Source: Actinoplanes palleronii
GTDB taxonomy: Bacteria > Actinomycetota > Actinomycetes > Mycobacteriales > Micromonosporaceae
Assembly (NCBI RefSeq): GCF_016862315.1
Contig: NZ_BOMS01000119.1
Coordinates: 1 to 40,327 of the forward strand
DNA: 40,327 nucleotides
Direction: 5' to 3'
The position numbers and the translations under genes were made by a program. The notes beneath the pieces were generated by a model. It was not told where the DNA came from. It saw nothing but the letters and a program-made list of their open reading frames with translations, and ran no database searches. This document shows positions 1 to 8,378 of this stretch, piece by piece. Positions within the stretch are counted from its first letter, which is position 1, and each line of letters starts with the position of its first letter.

Positions 1-245
1 GGCACCCCGGGACTGCGTGGGGAGATTCGGCGCGGAGCGAACCGCAACTCCCCACACAACAGGCACCCCGGGGCTGCGTGGGGAGATTCGGCGCGGAGCG
101 AACCGCAACTCCCCACACAACGGGGGCTCCGGGGCTGCGTGGGGAGATTCGGCGCGGAGCGAACCGCAACTCCCCACGCAACGGGGGCTTCGGGGCTGCG
201 TGGGGAGATTCGGCGTGGAGTGGACCGCAACTCCCCACGCGACGG
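1..245. repeat. Tandem array of four 61-bp palindromic units
   Basis: Four direct copies occur with an exact 61-bp period. Each contains a 39-bp imperfect palindrome with arms GTGGGGAG and CTCCCCAC at 17-24/48-55, 78-85/109-116, 139-146/170-177 and 200-207/231-238. The inner parts of the arms also pair partly (CGG with CCG). Copies 1-3 are nearly identical through the palindrome; copy 4 has three substitutions in its centre. The array ends about 20 bp beyond the stop codon of the peroxidase gene, so it lies 3' of that gene, and it may continue left of the window. Open frames through it arise only because 61-bp units cycle through all frames, and none has a ribosome-binding site. Possible roles are transcription termination or mRNA 3'-end protection. 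Confidence 0.85.
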
Positions 246-261
246 GGGAGGTGTGGCTGGG

Positions 262-3200
262 TCAGCGGGCTGGGGTGGTGGTGGTTCGGGTGGGGCTGGG
301 GCCGGACTTGTTGAGGGACTGGAGGGTGAAGCGGTAGCGGGTTCCTGGGCGGGTGCCGGGTGGGGCTACGAACGTGGTGGAACGGGTCGAGCCGGACAGG
401 ATGAGGGTGAACGGGGCTCCGGTGGGGGCGCCCCGGGTGGTCAGGCGCTGGGTGGTCAGGCGGTATCCGGTGATCGGGGTGCCGCCGGTGGCGGGTGGGG
501 CGGTCCAGCGGAGGGTGGTGGTCACGGCGCCACCCGGGGCGCCGGGGGTTGCCGTGAACGAGCGCGGGGCCGGCGGCGTGGTGTGCGGGGTGACGGCGGC
601 GCTGATCGGGGACCAGGGACCGGTGCCGTGCTCGTTCAGGGCGCGGACCTGGAAGCGGTAGGCGGTGCCGTTCGTCAGGTGGGTCACGGTCTGGGCGGAC
701 GAGGAGGCCGGGGCGGTGCGGAGGGTGCCGGCCTGGTGGTTTCCGGTGGTCAGGACGCGGATCTCGTAGCGGAGCAGCGGGGAGCCGCCGTTGCTGGTGG
801 GTGCGGTCCAGCGGACCACGGCCAGGGCGTTGCCGGGTGCCGGGGTGCCGATGCGGGCGGCGCCGGGGACGGTCCGGGTGGTGGGCGGTGACGTGGACGG
901 CGGGGTGGTCGAGGTCGAGGTCGGCGACGGCGTCGGGTGCGACGGCGTCGGGGTGGGTGAGGTGCTGGGGCCGCCGGAGGGTGACGGGGACCCGGTGGGC
1001 TTCGGCGTCGCGGTCGGGGTGGAGGTCCCGGAGTCGCCGGGGGTGCCGGTCCCGGAACCCGAGCCTGAGCCGGGCCCCGCGCCGGTCCCGGAACCCGAGC
1101 CTGAGCCGGGCCCTGCGCCGGTCCCGGAGCCTGCGCCGGTCCCGGAGCCCGCGCCCGATCCAGAACCCGAGCCGGTGGGCGGGGTGGGGGTTACCCGGTT
1201 GGAGGGGGTGGAGAAGTCGCTGGGGCCAGCGGCGTTCACGGCGCGGACCCAGAACGAGTAGGGCAGGCCGTTGGTGAGGCCGGTCATGGTGAGTTCGGTG
1301 GCTTCCGGGCCGGTGGCGTCGACGTTCACCACGATGCCGGTCTCGTCGTCGAGGGCCTGCACCTCATAGCCGTAGATCGGGCTGCCGCCGTTGTGGAGAG
1401 GAGCCGTCCAGCGGATCACGGCGCTCTCGTCGCCGGCGGTGGCCAGGCCGATCCGCGGAGCGTCCGGTGCCACCGGCACGGCCGGGCGGGTCGGGACCGT
1501 GGTCGGCCCGGAGGTCACCGGAGTCGTGGCCGTGGGGGCTGCGGTCGTCGGAGCCGCGGTCGGGACAGTCGTGGGAACAGTCGTCGGCGCGGGACCCGTG
1601 GGGGCCGCAGTCGGGGCAGTCGTGGGAGCGGTCGTCGGCGCGGTCACGGTCGGGCTGGTAACGGGAACGTTGTCGTCATCGCCGCCGGAGGAGCCGCCGT
1701 CCGAGGAGCCGCCGCCGGAGGAGCCGCCGTCCGAGGAGCCGCCGCCGGAGGAGCCGTCGTCCGAGGAGCCGCCGGAAGAACCGCCGCCGGAGGAGTCGTC
1801 GGCGGTCGGCGGGTCGGCGGAGGAGGTTGTGGTCGGGGTGGTCGGGGTTGAGGGTGCGCTGAACGCGCCCGCGCCCGCCGCGCTCTCCGCGCGGACCCGG
1901 AACGTGTAGGACACCCCGTTCGTCAGGCCCGGCACCACCACGGTCCGGGTCGTGGCCGGCAGGGTGGTCAGGACCGTGCCCTCCACGCTGGTGCGGGACA
2001 GGGTCAGACCGGTCAGCCCCGTGCCGTCCGGGACGGTGAGCAGGACAGTCGCCGAGGACGGGCCGGCGAACGCGGACACGCCCAGGAACGCCTGCAGCCC
2101 GGACACGTCGACCAGCTGGTCGTCGAAGCGCAGCAGCTCGACGTTGCGGACCGTGTCGGTGCCGTCCGGGCCCGCCACCTGCAGGCCACCGGTGACCGGG
2201 GTGATCGCGTAGAGCGACCGGTTCCCCGCGAACACCGCGGTGTCCACGTCCGGGGACGACGACGCGGCTATCTCGCGTACCGTAAAAATGTCTTTGGGGT
2301 TGATCTTGCCGGTGAAGACGTCGGCCTGGAGCTCACGCATGGTCGTGGCCGAGCGCAGCTCGTGGCCGGCCGCGTCCCGGACGCTGAGCCGGACGGTCAG
2401 ATAGCGGTCGCCGTCCAGGATGTCGTCGCCGCCGCGGCCCTGCAGGGTGTCGTCGCCGGGCCCGCCGAGCAGGATGTTGCCGCCGCCCCAGACATTGCCG
2501 TGCAGGTCACAGGGCCGGCCGGTCTGGTTGCCGACCGCCGAGGCCGGGGTGGGCAGCGACGTGACCACCTGGTCGAGGCCGCGGATCCGGGCGACGCCGG
2601 CCGCGTCCAGGGCGTCGCAGCCGAGGAACCCACCGCCGCCCAGGTCGGACGGGATGAGACTGTCGCCGCGCAGCACGTCGTCGTGGACACCGCCGGAGAG
2701 CGCCTCGACCTCGTTGTAGCGGTCCCGGACCCCGATCGTGAGGTTGTCCAGCGGCGCGAGCGGGAGCGCGAGGTCCGAGTCGATCGTCTCCTCACCAGAA
2801 GCACCGGCGATGGACCAGTCGTAACCCGAGCCGCCGGCGTTCTTCTCGATGCCGGGGCCCTGGACGCCGATGTCGTCGCCGCCCTCCATGTCGTAGTCGT
2901 CGTCGCCGCCCTGGCCGATCAGCACGTCGTTGCCGGGCCGGTTCGCGTCGTCGAGGAAGAACAGGTTGCCGCTGTCGCCCTGCAGCAGGTCGGGTGAGTC
3001 GCCGCCCTCCTCCCAGTCGTCGCCGGCGTCGCCCCAGACGGAGTCCTCGCCGTCGCCGGCGATCACGAAGTCGTCGCCCTCGCCGGCGAACGTGGCGTTG
3101 GCGTTGGCGCCGCCGTCGGTGACGTCCTTGCCGTCGCCGGCCAGCACGACGTCCAGGCCGGGGCCGGCGTTGATCGCGTCGTTGCCGGGGCCGCCGCGGG

Positions 3201-5733
3201 GCATGTCGTCACCGCCGGAATCGGTCAGGACGTCGTCGCCCTCACCGCCGATCACCGCGTCGTTGCCGGGGCCGCCCTCGAGGACGTCGTCGCCCTCGCC
3301 GCCCCAGACCGTGTCGTCGTCGTTGCCGGCGCTGACCCGGTCGCGGTCGTCGGTGCCGCGCCAGACCGACTGCGGGTTGGCGACGGACCGGTTCCGCTGC
3401 TTGTAGGTCCCGTCCGGCAGGTGCAGGAGCAGCGCCGACTCGTCACAGTCGGACGCCGGGTCGTCGAGCACCCGGTTGCCGGAGTAGGTCAGGCGGGACA
3501 GGTCGTAGGAGCAGTCCGCGGTGGCGAAGACGTCCGCGCGCAGCCCCTCGACCCCGGTGTTCCGCATGATCAGCTCGGCGAAGCTGTTGCCCTCGAGCTG
3601 GCTGCGCAGGTTCATCCCGGGTGTCCGGGCCAGGTAGTAGAGCCGGTCGCCGTTCTGCAGCGCGGTCAGCTGGGTCTCGAAGACGTAGTCGAAGGTGCTG
3701 CCGAGCAACCCGCCGAACGGGTCGGTGGTCTCGGCGAGCCCGCCGATCCACAGGTCGATGTCGTCGACCCCGGACTCGCTCGCCGGGGCATTCAAGAAGT
3801 CGGCGCCGGACGGGGAGTCGAGCAACGCCTGAGCCGCCGCGCGTTTCGCCGTTACACCGACGGCAGAAACAACGGAAGGATGAGTCCCATATGCCGCGAT
3901 GAAGTTGACCAGCGACGACGGGTGCTTCAGGTTCTCGCCGAAGTCGATCCAGCTGACGTACGGCGCGAGCCGCCCGTCCCCGCTCCGGTCGTGCAGCGCC
4001 CGCCGGAACACGTTCAGCGGCGGCACCCCCTCGGACCGGCCCCGGGCGATGTTGATCGCGGCCAGGTCGGTGGGCAGGCCGAGCAGCTTGTTGCGCAGGG
4101 TGTCCGTGACGAACTCGTCGATGTCGTTGCCGACCTGCTGCGACATGCCGTCCACGATCGAACCGGCGGCCTGCTCGGGGCTGAGCGTGCCGCCCTCGGT
4201 GAACGCGTCCGGGTTGAGGAAGCCGTCCAGCAGCGGGACGGACCCGTCGGTACGCGCGATCGTCTCGGTCAGCATCGAGTGCCCGAACCGGTAGACGGCG
4301 TGCGCGAACTCCGCGTAGATCGCCGGGTTGATCTCGCTCTGGGTGAACGCGAACGGCTGGAACGGGTTGATCGCCGGCTGGATCTTGCGGGCGAACTCCT
4401 CGAAGACCAGGTGCTGGTACTCCATCTCGTTGATGAACTTGGCGGCCTGGAAGAGCCGGTCCCCGGTCCAGTCCGCGGACGTCCCGGCCGCCGCGGCGAC
4501 CCGCTGGATGTCGCCGATCAGGCGGTTGTGCTCGGAGTGGAAGATCTGGTGCACCGCGGTCAGGCCGATGTTCTCGTTGACCCGGCCGTCACCGGCGATG
4601 TAGTGCCGGCCGAGCAGCGCGGCGTCGTACCCGGGCTTCGACGGGTCGGCGGCATGGGCGATGTCGGACAGGAACGGCGTGTCGAAGTGCAGCACGGTGG
4701 CCGGTGTCGCGACCGGGTTCGCGGTGTCGCCCTCGACCAGGCCGCCGCTGGTCACGAACTGCGGCAGGCCGCGGGCCGGTCCGGGGACAAAATTCCCGTA
4801 CGCGTCGGCCAGCACGGCCGGCACGTTCAGCGCGTCGGCGTCACTGAGCCGCAGCCCGAGCACCTCGGTGGCCTGGCGCTTCACGTCGTCCCAGGTGGGC
4901 AGCCCGCCCGCGACGCCGCTGAGCAGGCGACCGGTGTCCGTGGCGGTCGCGTCGTACTCGCGCAGGAAGACCTGGTGCGCGGCGTGTGAGGTGTAGGTCT
5001 GCGAGTTGTCGACGTACGGCGTGTCGGTGTTCTTGGCGGTCGTGCCGCCCGCGGCCCGGCTGAGGACCATGAACCGCAGCTGCGGCGGCAGGTTCTCGCT
5101 GATCACCAGCGGGTCGTCGGCCGGCAGCGGGATGATCACCGCGGTCGAGCCCTTGACCGTCTGGTCCACGCCGTGGTCGAAGAACTGCCCGAAGAGCGTG
5201 AACCACGAGTTGTACGGCGCGGACAGCCCGGCGTCGGTGGTGACGTTCGGTATCCCGGTGGCCGGGTCGCCGCCGTGTGCCGCCGCGACCGCGGCCGGGT
5301 TGCCCGCGCTCTGGTCGGCGATCAGGTTGCTGATCAGGCGGGGCTGGGCGTCGGACGCGTTCGCGCCGGTGTACCCGGCCCGGTACTGCGCCGGCACCAG
5401 CCGCGGGAAGCCCTGGTCGGCCGCGCCGTACTTCTCCTGACCGGCGGTCAGGTGGTTGCAGGTCCCGTCGACGGTCCGCAGCCCCATCGCGAGCAGCGGG
5501 CTGGCCAGCCGATCCGGTCCGGTCCCGAGCAGCGCGCCGCACGGGCCGGTCGCGCTCGTGGTGTTCCGGACGTGCGCCTCAGCGATCGTGATCTGCTTCA
5601 GGATGTAGGCCAGGTCGGCCGCGGTCACGGTGAACCCCTGACCGATCGGGGCGGCGGACGCGGGGGCGGGCGCCATCAGGATCGTGGCGACCAGCACGGC
5701 AGCCAGGGCGGCGGCGGAACGGAGCTTCGGCAA
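262..5733 (-). CDS. Secreted haem peroxidase with RTX repeats and fibronectin type III domains
   Basis: The roughly 1823-residue product starts at TTG 5733, which has GGGAGG 8 nt upstream and leads straight into a Sec signal peptide (KLR, a hydrophobic core, then PASAAP). An upstream in-frame ATG at 5788-5790 lacks a ribosome-binding site and would add 19 residues. The N-terminal ~750 residues are an animal-type haem peroxidase. The distal His lies in FGQFFDHG (about residue 187), HSEHNRLIGDI and NIARGRSEG are conserved family motifs, and the proximal His is in YRFGHS (about residue 480). Then come acidic nonapeptide repeats (GGEGDDVLEGGPGND), typical of RTX calcium-binding rolls, one fibronectin III domain, Ser/Gly/Asp and Thr/Pro linkers, and three more fibronectin III domains. 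The protein should act outside the cell as a Ca-stabilised oxidase or adhesin-like peroxidase. RTX plus a Sec signal argues against type I export. No cell-wall anchor motif is visible. Confidence 0.9.
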   Translation of the reverse strand: MPKLRSAAALAAVLVATILMAPAPASAAPIGQGFTVTAADLAYILKQITIAEAHVRNTTSATGPCGALLGTGPDRLASPLLAMGLRTVDGTCNHLTAGQEKYGAADQGFPRLVPAQYRAGYTGANASDAQPRLISNLIADQSAGNPAAVAAAHGGDPATGIPNVTTDAGLSAPYNSWFTLFGQFFDHGVDQTVKGSTAVIIPLPADDPLVISENLPPQLRFMVLSRAAGGTTAKNTDTPYVDNSQTYTSHAAHQVFLREYDATATDTGRLLSGVAGGLPTWDDVKRQATEVLGLRLSDADALNVPAVLADAYGNFVPGPARGLPQFVTSGGLVEGDTANPVATPATVLHFDTPFLSDIAHAADPSKPGYDAALLGRHYIAGDGRVNENIGLTAVHQIFHSEHNRLIGDIQRVAAAAGTSADWTGDRLFQAAKFINEMEYQHLVFEEFARKIQPAINPFQPFAFTQSEINPAIYAEFAHAVYRFGHSMLTETIARTDGSVPLLDGFLNPDAFTEGGTLSPEQAAGSIVDGMSQQVGNDIDEFVTDTLRNKLLGLPTDLAAINIARGRSEGVPPLNVFRRALHDRSGDGRLAPYVSWIDFGENLKHPSSLVNFIAAYGTHPSVVSAVGVTAKRAAAQALLDSPSGADFLNAPASESGVDDIDLWIGGLAETTDPFGGLLGSTFDYVFETQLTALQNGDRLYYLARTPGMNLRSQLEGNSFAELIMRNTGVEGLRADVFATADCSYDLSRLTYSGNRVLDDPASDCDESALLLHLPDGTYKQRNRSVANPQSVWRGTDDRDRVSAGNDDDTVWGGEGDDVLEGGPGNDAVIGGEGDDVLTDSGGDDMPRGGPGNDAINAGPGLDVVLAGDGKDVTDGGANANATFAGEGDDFVIAGDGEDSVWGDAGDDWEEGGDSPDLLQGDSGNLFFLDDANRPGNDVLIGQGGDDDYDMEGGDDIGVQGPGIEKNAGGSGYDWSIAGASGEETIDSDLALPLAPLDNLTIGVRDRYNEVEALSGGVHDDVLRGDSLIPSDLGGGGFLGCDALDAAGVARIRGLDQVVTSLPTPASAVGNQTGRPCDLHGNVWGGGNILLGGPGDDTLQGRGGDDILDGDRYLTVRLSVRDAAGHELRSATTMRELQADVFTGKINPKDIFTVREIAASSSPDVDTAVFAGNRSLYAITPVTGGLQVAGPDGTDTVRNVELLRFDDQLVDVSGLQAFLGVSAFAGPSSATVLLTVPDGTGLTGLTLSRTSVEGTVLTTLPATTRTVVVPGLTNGVSYTFRVRAESAAGAGAFSAPSTPTTPTTTSSADPPTADDSSGGGSSGGSSDDGSSGGGSSDGGSSGGGSSDGGSSGGDDDNVPVTSPTVTAPTTAPTTAPTAAPTGPAPTTVPTTVPTAAPTTAAPTATTPVTSGPTTVPTRPAVPVAPDAPRIGLATAGDESAVIRWTAPLHNGGSPIYGYEVQALDDETGIVVNVDATGPEATELTMTGLTNGLPYSFWVRAVNAAGPSDFSTPSNRVTPTPPTGSGSGSGAGSGTGAGSGTGAGPGSGSGSGTGAGPGSGSGSGTGTPGDSGTSTPTATPKPTGSPSPSGGPSTSPTPTPSHPTPSPTSTSTTPPSTSPPTTRTVPGAARIGTPAPGNALAVVRWTAPTSNGGSPLLRYEIRVLTTGNHQAGTLRTAPASSSAQTVTHLTNGTAYRFQVRALNEHGTGPWSPISAAVTPHTTPPAPRSFTATPGAPGGAVTTTLRWTAPPATGGTPITGYRLTTQRLTTRGAPTGAPFTLILSGSTRSTTFVAPPGTRPGTRYRFTLQSLNKSGPSPTRTTTTPAR
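1044..1165. repeat. In-frame direct repeats in the peroxidase linker (Gly/Ser/Ala)
   Basis: Two near-perfect consecutive copies of a ~36-bp unit (beginning gccggtcccggaacccgagc) are followed by shortened copies. They encode the Gly-Ser-Gly-Ala linker between the second and third fibronectin III domains. All units are multiples of three, so copy-number change would alter linker length without a frameshift. Confidence 0.75.
1681..1790. repeat. In-frame 30-bp repeats in the peroxidase linker (Gly/Ser/Asp)
   Basis: Repeats of a 30-bp unit (ggagccgccgtccgaggagc followed by cgccgccgga) run about three and a half times and encode a flexible, acidic Gly-Ser-Asp linker after the first fibronectin III domain. 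The neighbouring stretch at about 1540-1650 has a second, Thr/Ala/Pro-coding repeat built on gtcgtgggarcggtcgtcgg. Confidence 0.7.
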
Positions 5734-5809
5734 CGGGAGGCCCTCCCAGGACGATGCGAGATGCCCGTTTGGCACGGGAATTTCGTACATGCTGGGATGC
5801 GGGGCTGAG

Positions 5810-5827
5810 GTCCGGCTTTAGCCGAAC
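5810..5827. promoter_or_regulatory. Inverted repeat upstream of the peroxidase gene
   Basis: GTCCGGCT-TT-AGCCGAAC is an 18-bp dyad with 7 of 8 arm bases matching. It lies about 80 bp before the TTG start and just behind the terminator of the upstream operon, so it sits in the short space that must hold the peroxidase promoter. It could be an operator; no regulator can be assigned. Confidence 0.3.
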
Positions 5828-5832
5828 TGAAG

Positions 5833-5863
5833 AAGGGCCACCCCGCGCTGCGGGATGGCCCTT
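5833..5863 (-). terminator. Hairpin terminator of the multicopper oxidase operon
   Basis: Arms 5833-5846 and 5850-5863 (AAGGGCCACCCCGC) pair over 14 bp with one mismatch around a 3-nt loop, 15 bp after the stop of the last gene. On the minus strand the stem is followed by a pyrimidine-rich CTTCAGTTC. It separates this operon from the peroxidase gene, which must therefore have its own promoter. Confidence 0.75.
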
Positions 5864-5878
5864 CCGATGTCTTTCCGG

Positions 5879-6634
5879 TCAATGTCCGTGGTGCTCGGCG
5901 TTCTCATCAAGGTGGGGTACGCCCTGAGAGAGGTCGACGCCCGCCCCCGGCTGCGTGGCCGAGACGGTCACCCGGCCGGCCTCGGTCCCGGCCGCCCGGG
6001 CCATCGCCGCCCGTACCGTCTCGATCTGCCCATCGCTGAGCAGCGCCCCGAAGTACCGGACGGTCAGCCCGGCCGGCTGCACGGTGGTCGCGTAGCGGTT
6101 CAGCGAGTCGCTCAGGATCCCCTCGGCGTCCATCCGCTGCCGCGCCCGCGCCGGGTCCACCCCGTCGGTGACCACCGCGAACGTGACGTCGTGCACCAGC
6201 ACCTGCTGCACCACGTAGAACGCCACGTCACCGGGCTGGTGATCCCGCATCAGGGCCTCGGCCCGCTGCGTGGTCACCCCCTCCGGCAGCACCACGGTCA
6301 GCTCCGGGACCAGGTAGTTCAGCAGGTCCGCGCTGAACACCGCGAACGTCGCGTCGACCGGCTCGCCCAGCCCGGCCGCCTTCGCCGCGGCGTGCAGCTC
6401 GCCCGCCACGTGCGCGCGGTCGGCGCCCCGGCCCGGGTGCACCGCGATCGCCGCCCGCTTGCGCACCATCGGCCCGTCGTACGTGGTGGTGGCCCACTCG
6501 TCGCCGGCGTCGCCGGTGATCACCGCGGCCGCGGCCGGCGTCGGGGTTGGGGCGAACCACCCACCCGACCAGGCCACGCCCGCGAGCACGGCCAGCACCA
6601 GGGCGACGCCCGCGGCGCGGGGCAAGCCCCGCAT
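5879..6634 (-). CDS. Exported protein of unknown function with a His-rich C-terminus
   Basis: This 251-residue protein starts at ATG 6634, sharing one base with the stop of the multicopper oxidase (TGATG), so the two are translationally coupled. The N-terminus (RGLPRAAG followed by a ~17-residue hydrophobic stretch) is a signal peptide or membrane anchor, and the rest should lie outside the cytoplasm. I do not recognise the domain. It is an alpha/beta-looking sequence with LLNYLVPELTVVLPEGVTT and VRAAMARAAGTEAGRVTV segments. The C-terminus ends HLDENAEHHGH, a possible metal-binding tail. Cotranscription with a copper enzyme makes a role in copper handling or oxidase maturation plausible, but this is inferred from position and tail only. 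Confidence 0.75.
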   Translation of the reverse strand: MRGLPRAAGVALVLAVLAGVAWSGGWFAPTPTPAAAAVITGDAGDEWATTTYDGPMVRKRAAIAVHPGRGADRAHVAGELHAAAKAAGLGEPVDATFAVFSADLLNYLVPELTVVLPEGVTTQRAEALMRDHQPGDVAFYVVQQVLVHDVTFAVVTDGVDPARARQRMDAEGILSDSLNRYATTVQPAGLTVRYFGALLSDGQIETVRAAMARAAGTEAGRVTVSATQPGAGVDLSQGVPHLDENAEHHGH

Positions 6635-8307
6635 CAGGTGCCCAGCGGGTAGCTCGACGCGTAGGTCGCGGCGGCTTCCGGCTCGGTCTCGGCCTTCGCC
6701 GGGTCGGCCATCATCGGGTTGTTGGTGTCCAGGTCGCCGACCGCGAACTGGATCATCATGTCGCTGTCCTCGTGCACCAGGTTGTGGCAGTGCGTCATGT
6801 AACGGCCACCGGCGTTGCCGTCTCCCGTGGTGAACTGCATGAGCGCGGTGACCGTCTCGTTCTCGCCGAGGTAGAAGACGTCCTTGCCGCCGCCCTCCCA
6901 GGCGTGCGCCTTGCCGTCCGGGGTGCTGTTCCGAGCGATGATCTTGGCGTCGATCAGGTGGATGTGGAACGAGTGATACCAACCGCCGGACTCGTTGACC
7001 AGCTCCCAGATCTCCACGTCGTACGGCTTGGGGTTGCCCAGCACCCGGGTGAAGCCGGAGTCCTCGACGTCCGCCCAGGTCTCCCCGTTGACCGTCCACT
7101 CGCCGTGCTTGCGCTCGACGCGCAGCCGGCGCCGGGCGGTGGCCATCTCCGGCGTCAGCTTGTTGACCTCGACGGCGCCGCGGTTCGCGAACGGCTGCGG
7201 GCCGAGGTCAAGCGTCGTGGGGATCTGGTACGTGTCCGCCGGGCCGGCGTCGGCCACCACCTCGAACTGCATGATCTTGCCGGTGTTGGCGAAGTCGACG
7301 TTGTTCTTGTTGCTCAGGTTCTTCAGCTCGATCTTCGTACCGGCCTTGTACTTCCGGAAGTCGATCAGGATCTCGTAGCGCTCGGCGCCACCCTGCCGGA
7401 ACGACGCCACCGCGTTCACCTTCGGCGTCATGCCGGCGTCGGTGCCCACGATGTAGATCGGGTCGCCGGTGCTCAGCGCGTACCGGAAGGACCGGGAGAT
7501 GCTGGCGGCCAGCACCCGGAACCGGTAGACCCGCGGCTTGACCTTCATCTTGGGCCACGGCACGCCGTTGACCAGGATCACGTCACCCATGAAACCGGCG
7601 TTGCCGTCCGGCTCGAACGCGACCGAGCCGTCCGCGTTGAACGCGATGTCGCTGACCACCAGCGGGACGTCGAACTCGTCCTGCGGCAATTGGGCGGTCT
7701 CGTACGGATCTTTCAGGTGGTACTGGGCGGCCAGGCCGGAGTACACGTTCTCGGCGGTGTCCCCATGGTTGTGGTCGTGGTACCAAAGGGTCCGTCCCTG
7801 CTGCCAGTTCGGGTACTTGTACGTCTTCACCTGACCGGGTTTCGTCTGATCATTGGCGTAGCCGTCGTACTGCGGCAGAGAGGCGGAGCCGTGCAGGTGG
7901 GTGACCGTGCTGAAGGGCCGCCCGTTGAGGGTGTTCACGTTCGACAGGGCGTTGCAGATCCGGACCTCGGTCCGGGTGCCCTGCCGCACCCGGATGGTCG
8001 GGCCCGGGAAGATCCCGTTGTAGCCGGCGATCGTGGTGGTCAGGCCGGGCACCATGCTCGCCCTGCCCAGCTTCTGGGTGAGGCAGTACTTCTGGAACGG
8101 GCCCTTCTCGTCGACGCCCTCGGCGTCCGGCATCAGCACCGGCGGCCGCCGGAACATGGTCGTGTACGGCGTCGGCATGTTCTTGGACGAGAGCTTGCTG
8201 GACGCCGCGACGACCTCGCCGCCGGCTGTCATCACGAGCAGACCGCCACCACCGAGCGCGAGCGCGCCCTTGAGCAGCCCGCGCCGGCTCAGACTCTCGT
8301 TGACCAT
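6634..8307 (-). CDS. Multicopper oxidase (CotA / bilirubin oxidase-like), Tat-exported
   Basis: Start ATG 8307 has an AAGAAGAGG ribosome-binding site; an upstream in-frame GTG at 8334 would put that site inside the gene. The N-terminus carries a twin-arginine signal (SLSRRGLLKGALALGGGG), as expected for an oxidase that folds with copper in the cytoplasm. All four copper-ligand motifs are present in order: HLHG (THLHGSAS), WYHDHNHG, WYHSFHIHLID and THCHNLVHEDSDMM. The last supplies the His-Cys-His and axial Met of the type 1 site and the trinuclear ligands. At ~557 residues with three cupredoxin domains it has the usual length for the CotA/bilirubin oxidase/CueO group. It should oxidise phenolics, bilins or metal ions with O2 outside the membrane; the substrate cannot be deduced. 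It is first in a two-gene operon. Confidence 0.92.
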   Translation of the reverse strand: MVNESLSRRGLLKGALALGGGGLLVMTAGGEVVAASSKLSSKNMPTPYTTMFRRPPVLMPDAEGVDEKGPFQKYCLTQKLGRASMVPGLTTTIAGYNGIFPGPTIRVRQGTRTEVRICNALSNVNTLNGRPFSTVTHLHGSASLPQYDGYANDQTKPGQVKTYKYPNWQQGRTLWYHDHNHGDTAENVYSGLAAQYHLKDPYETAQLPQDEFDVPLVVSDIAFNADGSVAFEPDGNAGFMGDVILVNGVPWPKMKVKPRVYRFRVLAASISRSFRYALSTGDPIYIVGTDAGMTPKVNAVASFRQGGAERYEILIDFRKYKAGTKIELKNLSNKNNVDFANTGKIMQFEVVADAGPADTYQIPTTLDLGPQPFANRGAVEVNKLTPEMATARRRLRVERKHGEWTVNGETWADVEDSGFTRVLGNPKPYDVEIWELVNESGGWYHSFHIHLIDAKIIARNSTPDGKAHAWEGGGKDVFYLGENETVTALMQFTTGDGNAGGRYMTHCHNLVHEDSDMMIQFAVGDLDTNNPMMADPAKAETEPEAAATYASSYPLGT

Positions 8308-8378
8308 CGGATACCTCTTCTTCCCAGGGTTCACACAGGGAGCCAGAACCTAGAAAGAGACGCTGAGGGGTTCCGTTG
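8308..8378. promoter_or_regulatory. Divergent promoter region, oxidase operon versus SARP-type regulator
   Basis: This 71-bp spacer between two outward-facing starts must hold both promoters. It contains the ribosome-binding sites of both genes (AAGAGG on the minus strand, GAGGGG at 8365-8370 on the plus strand). I cannot assign -35/-10 elements. The arrangement suggests the regulator controls the oxidase operon, which is inference from position. Confidence 0.4.

Noticed and set aside
1..245. CRISPR array
   Set aside because: The whole 61-bp unit is repeated; there are no unique spacers between conserved repeats and no cas genes.
139..891. Plus-strand open frames through the 61-bp repeats
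   Set aside because: Overlapping frames arise because 61-bp units shift frame each copy; there is no ribosome-binding site and no recognisable protein, and the region beyond 262 is the 3' end of the peroxidase gene.
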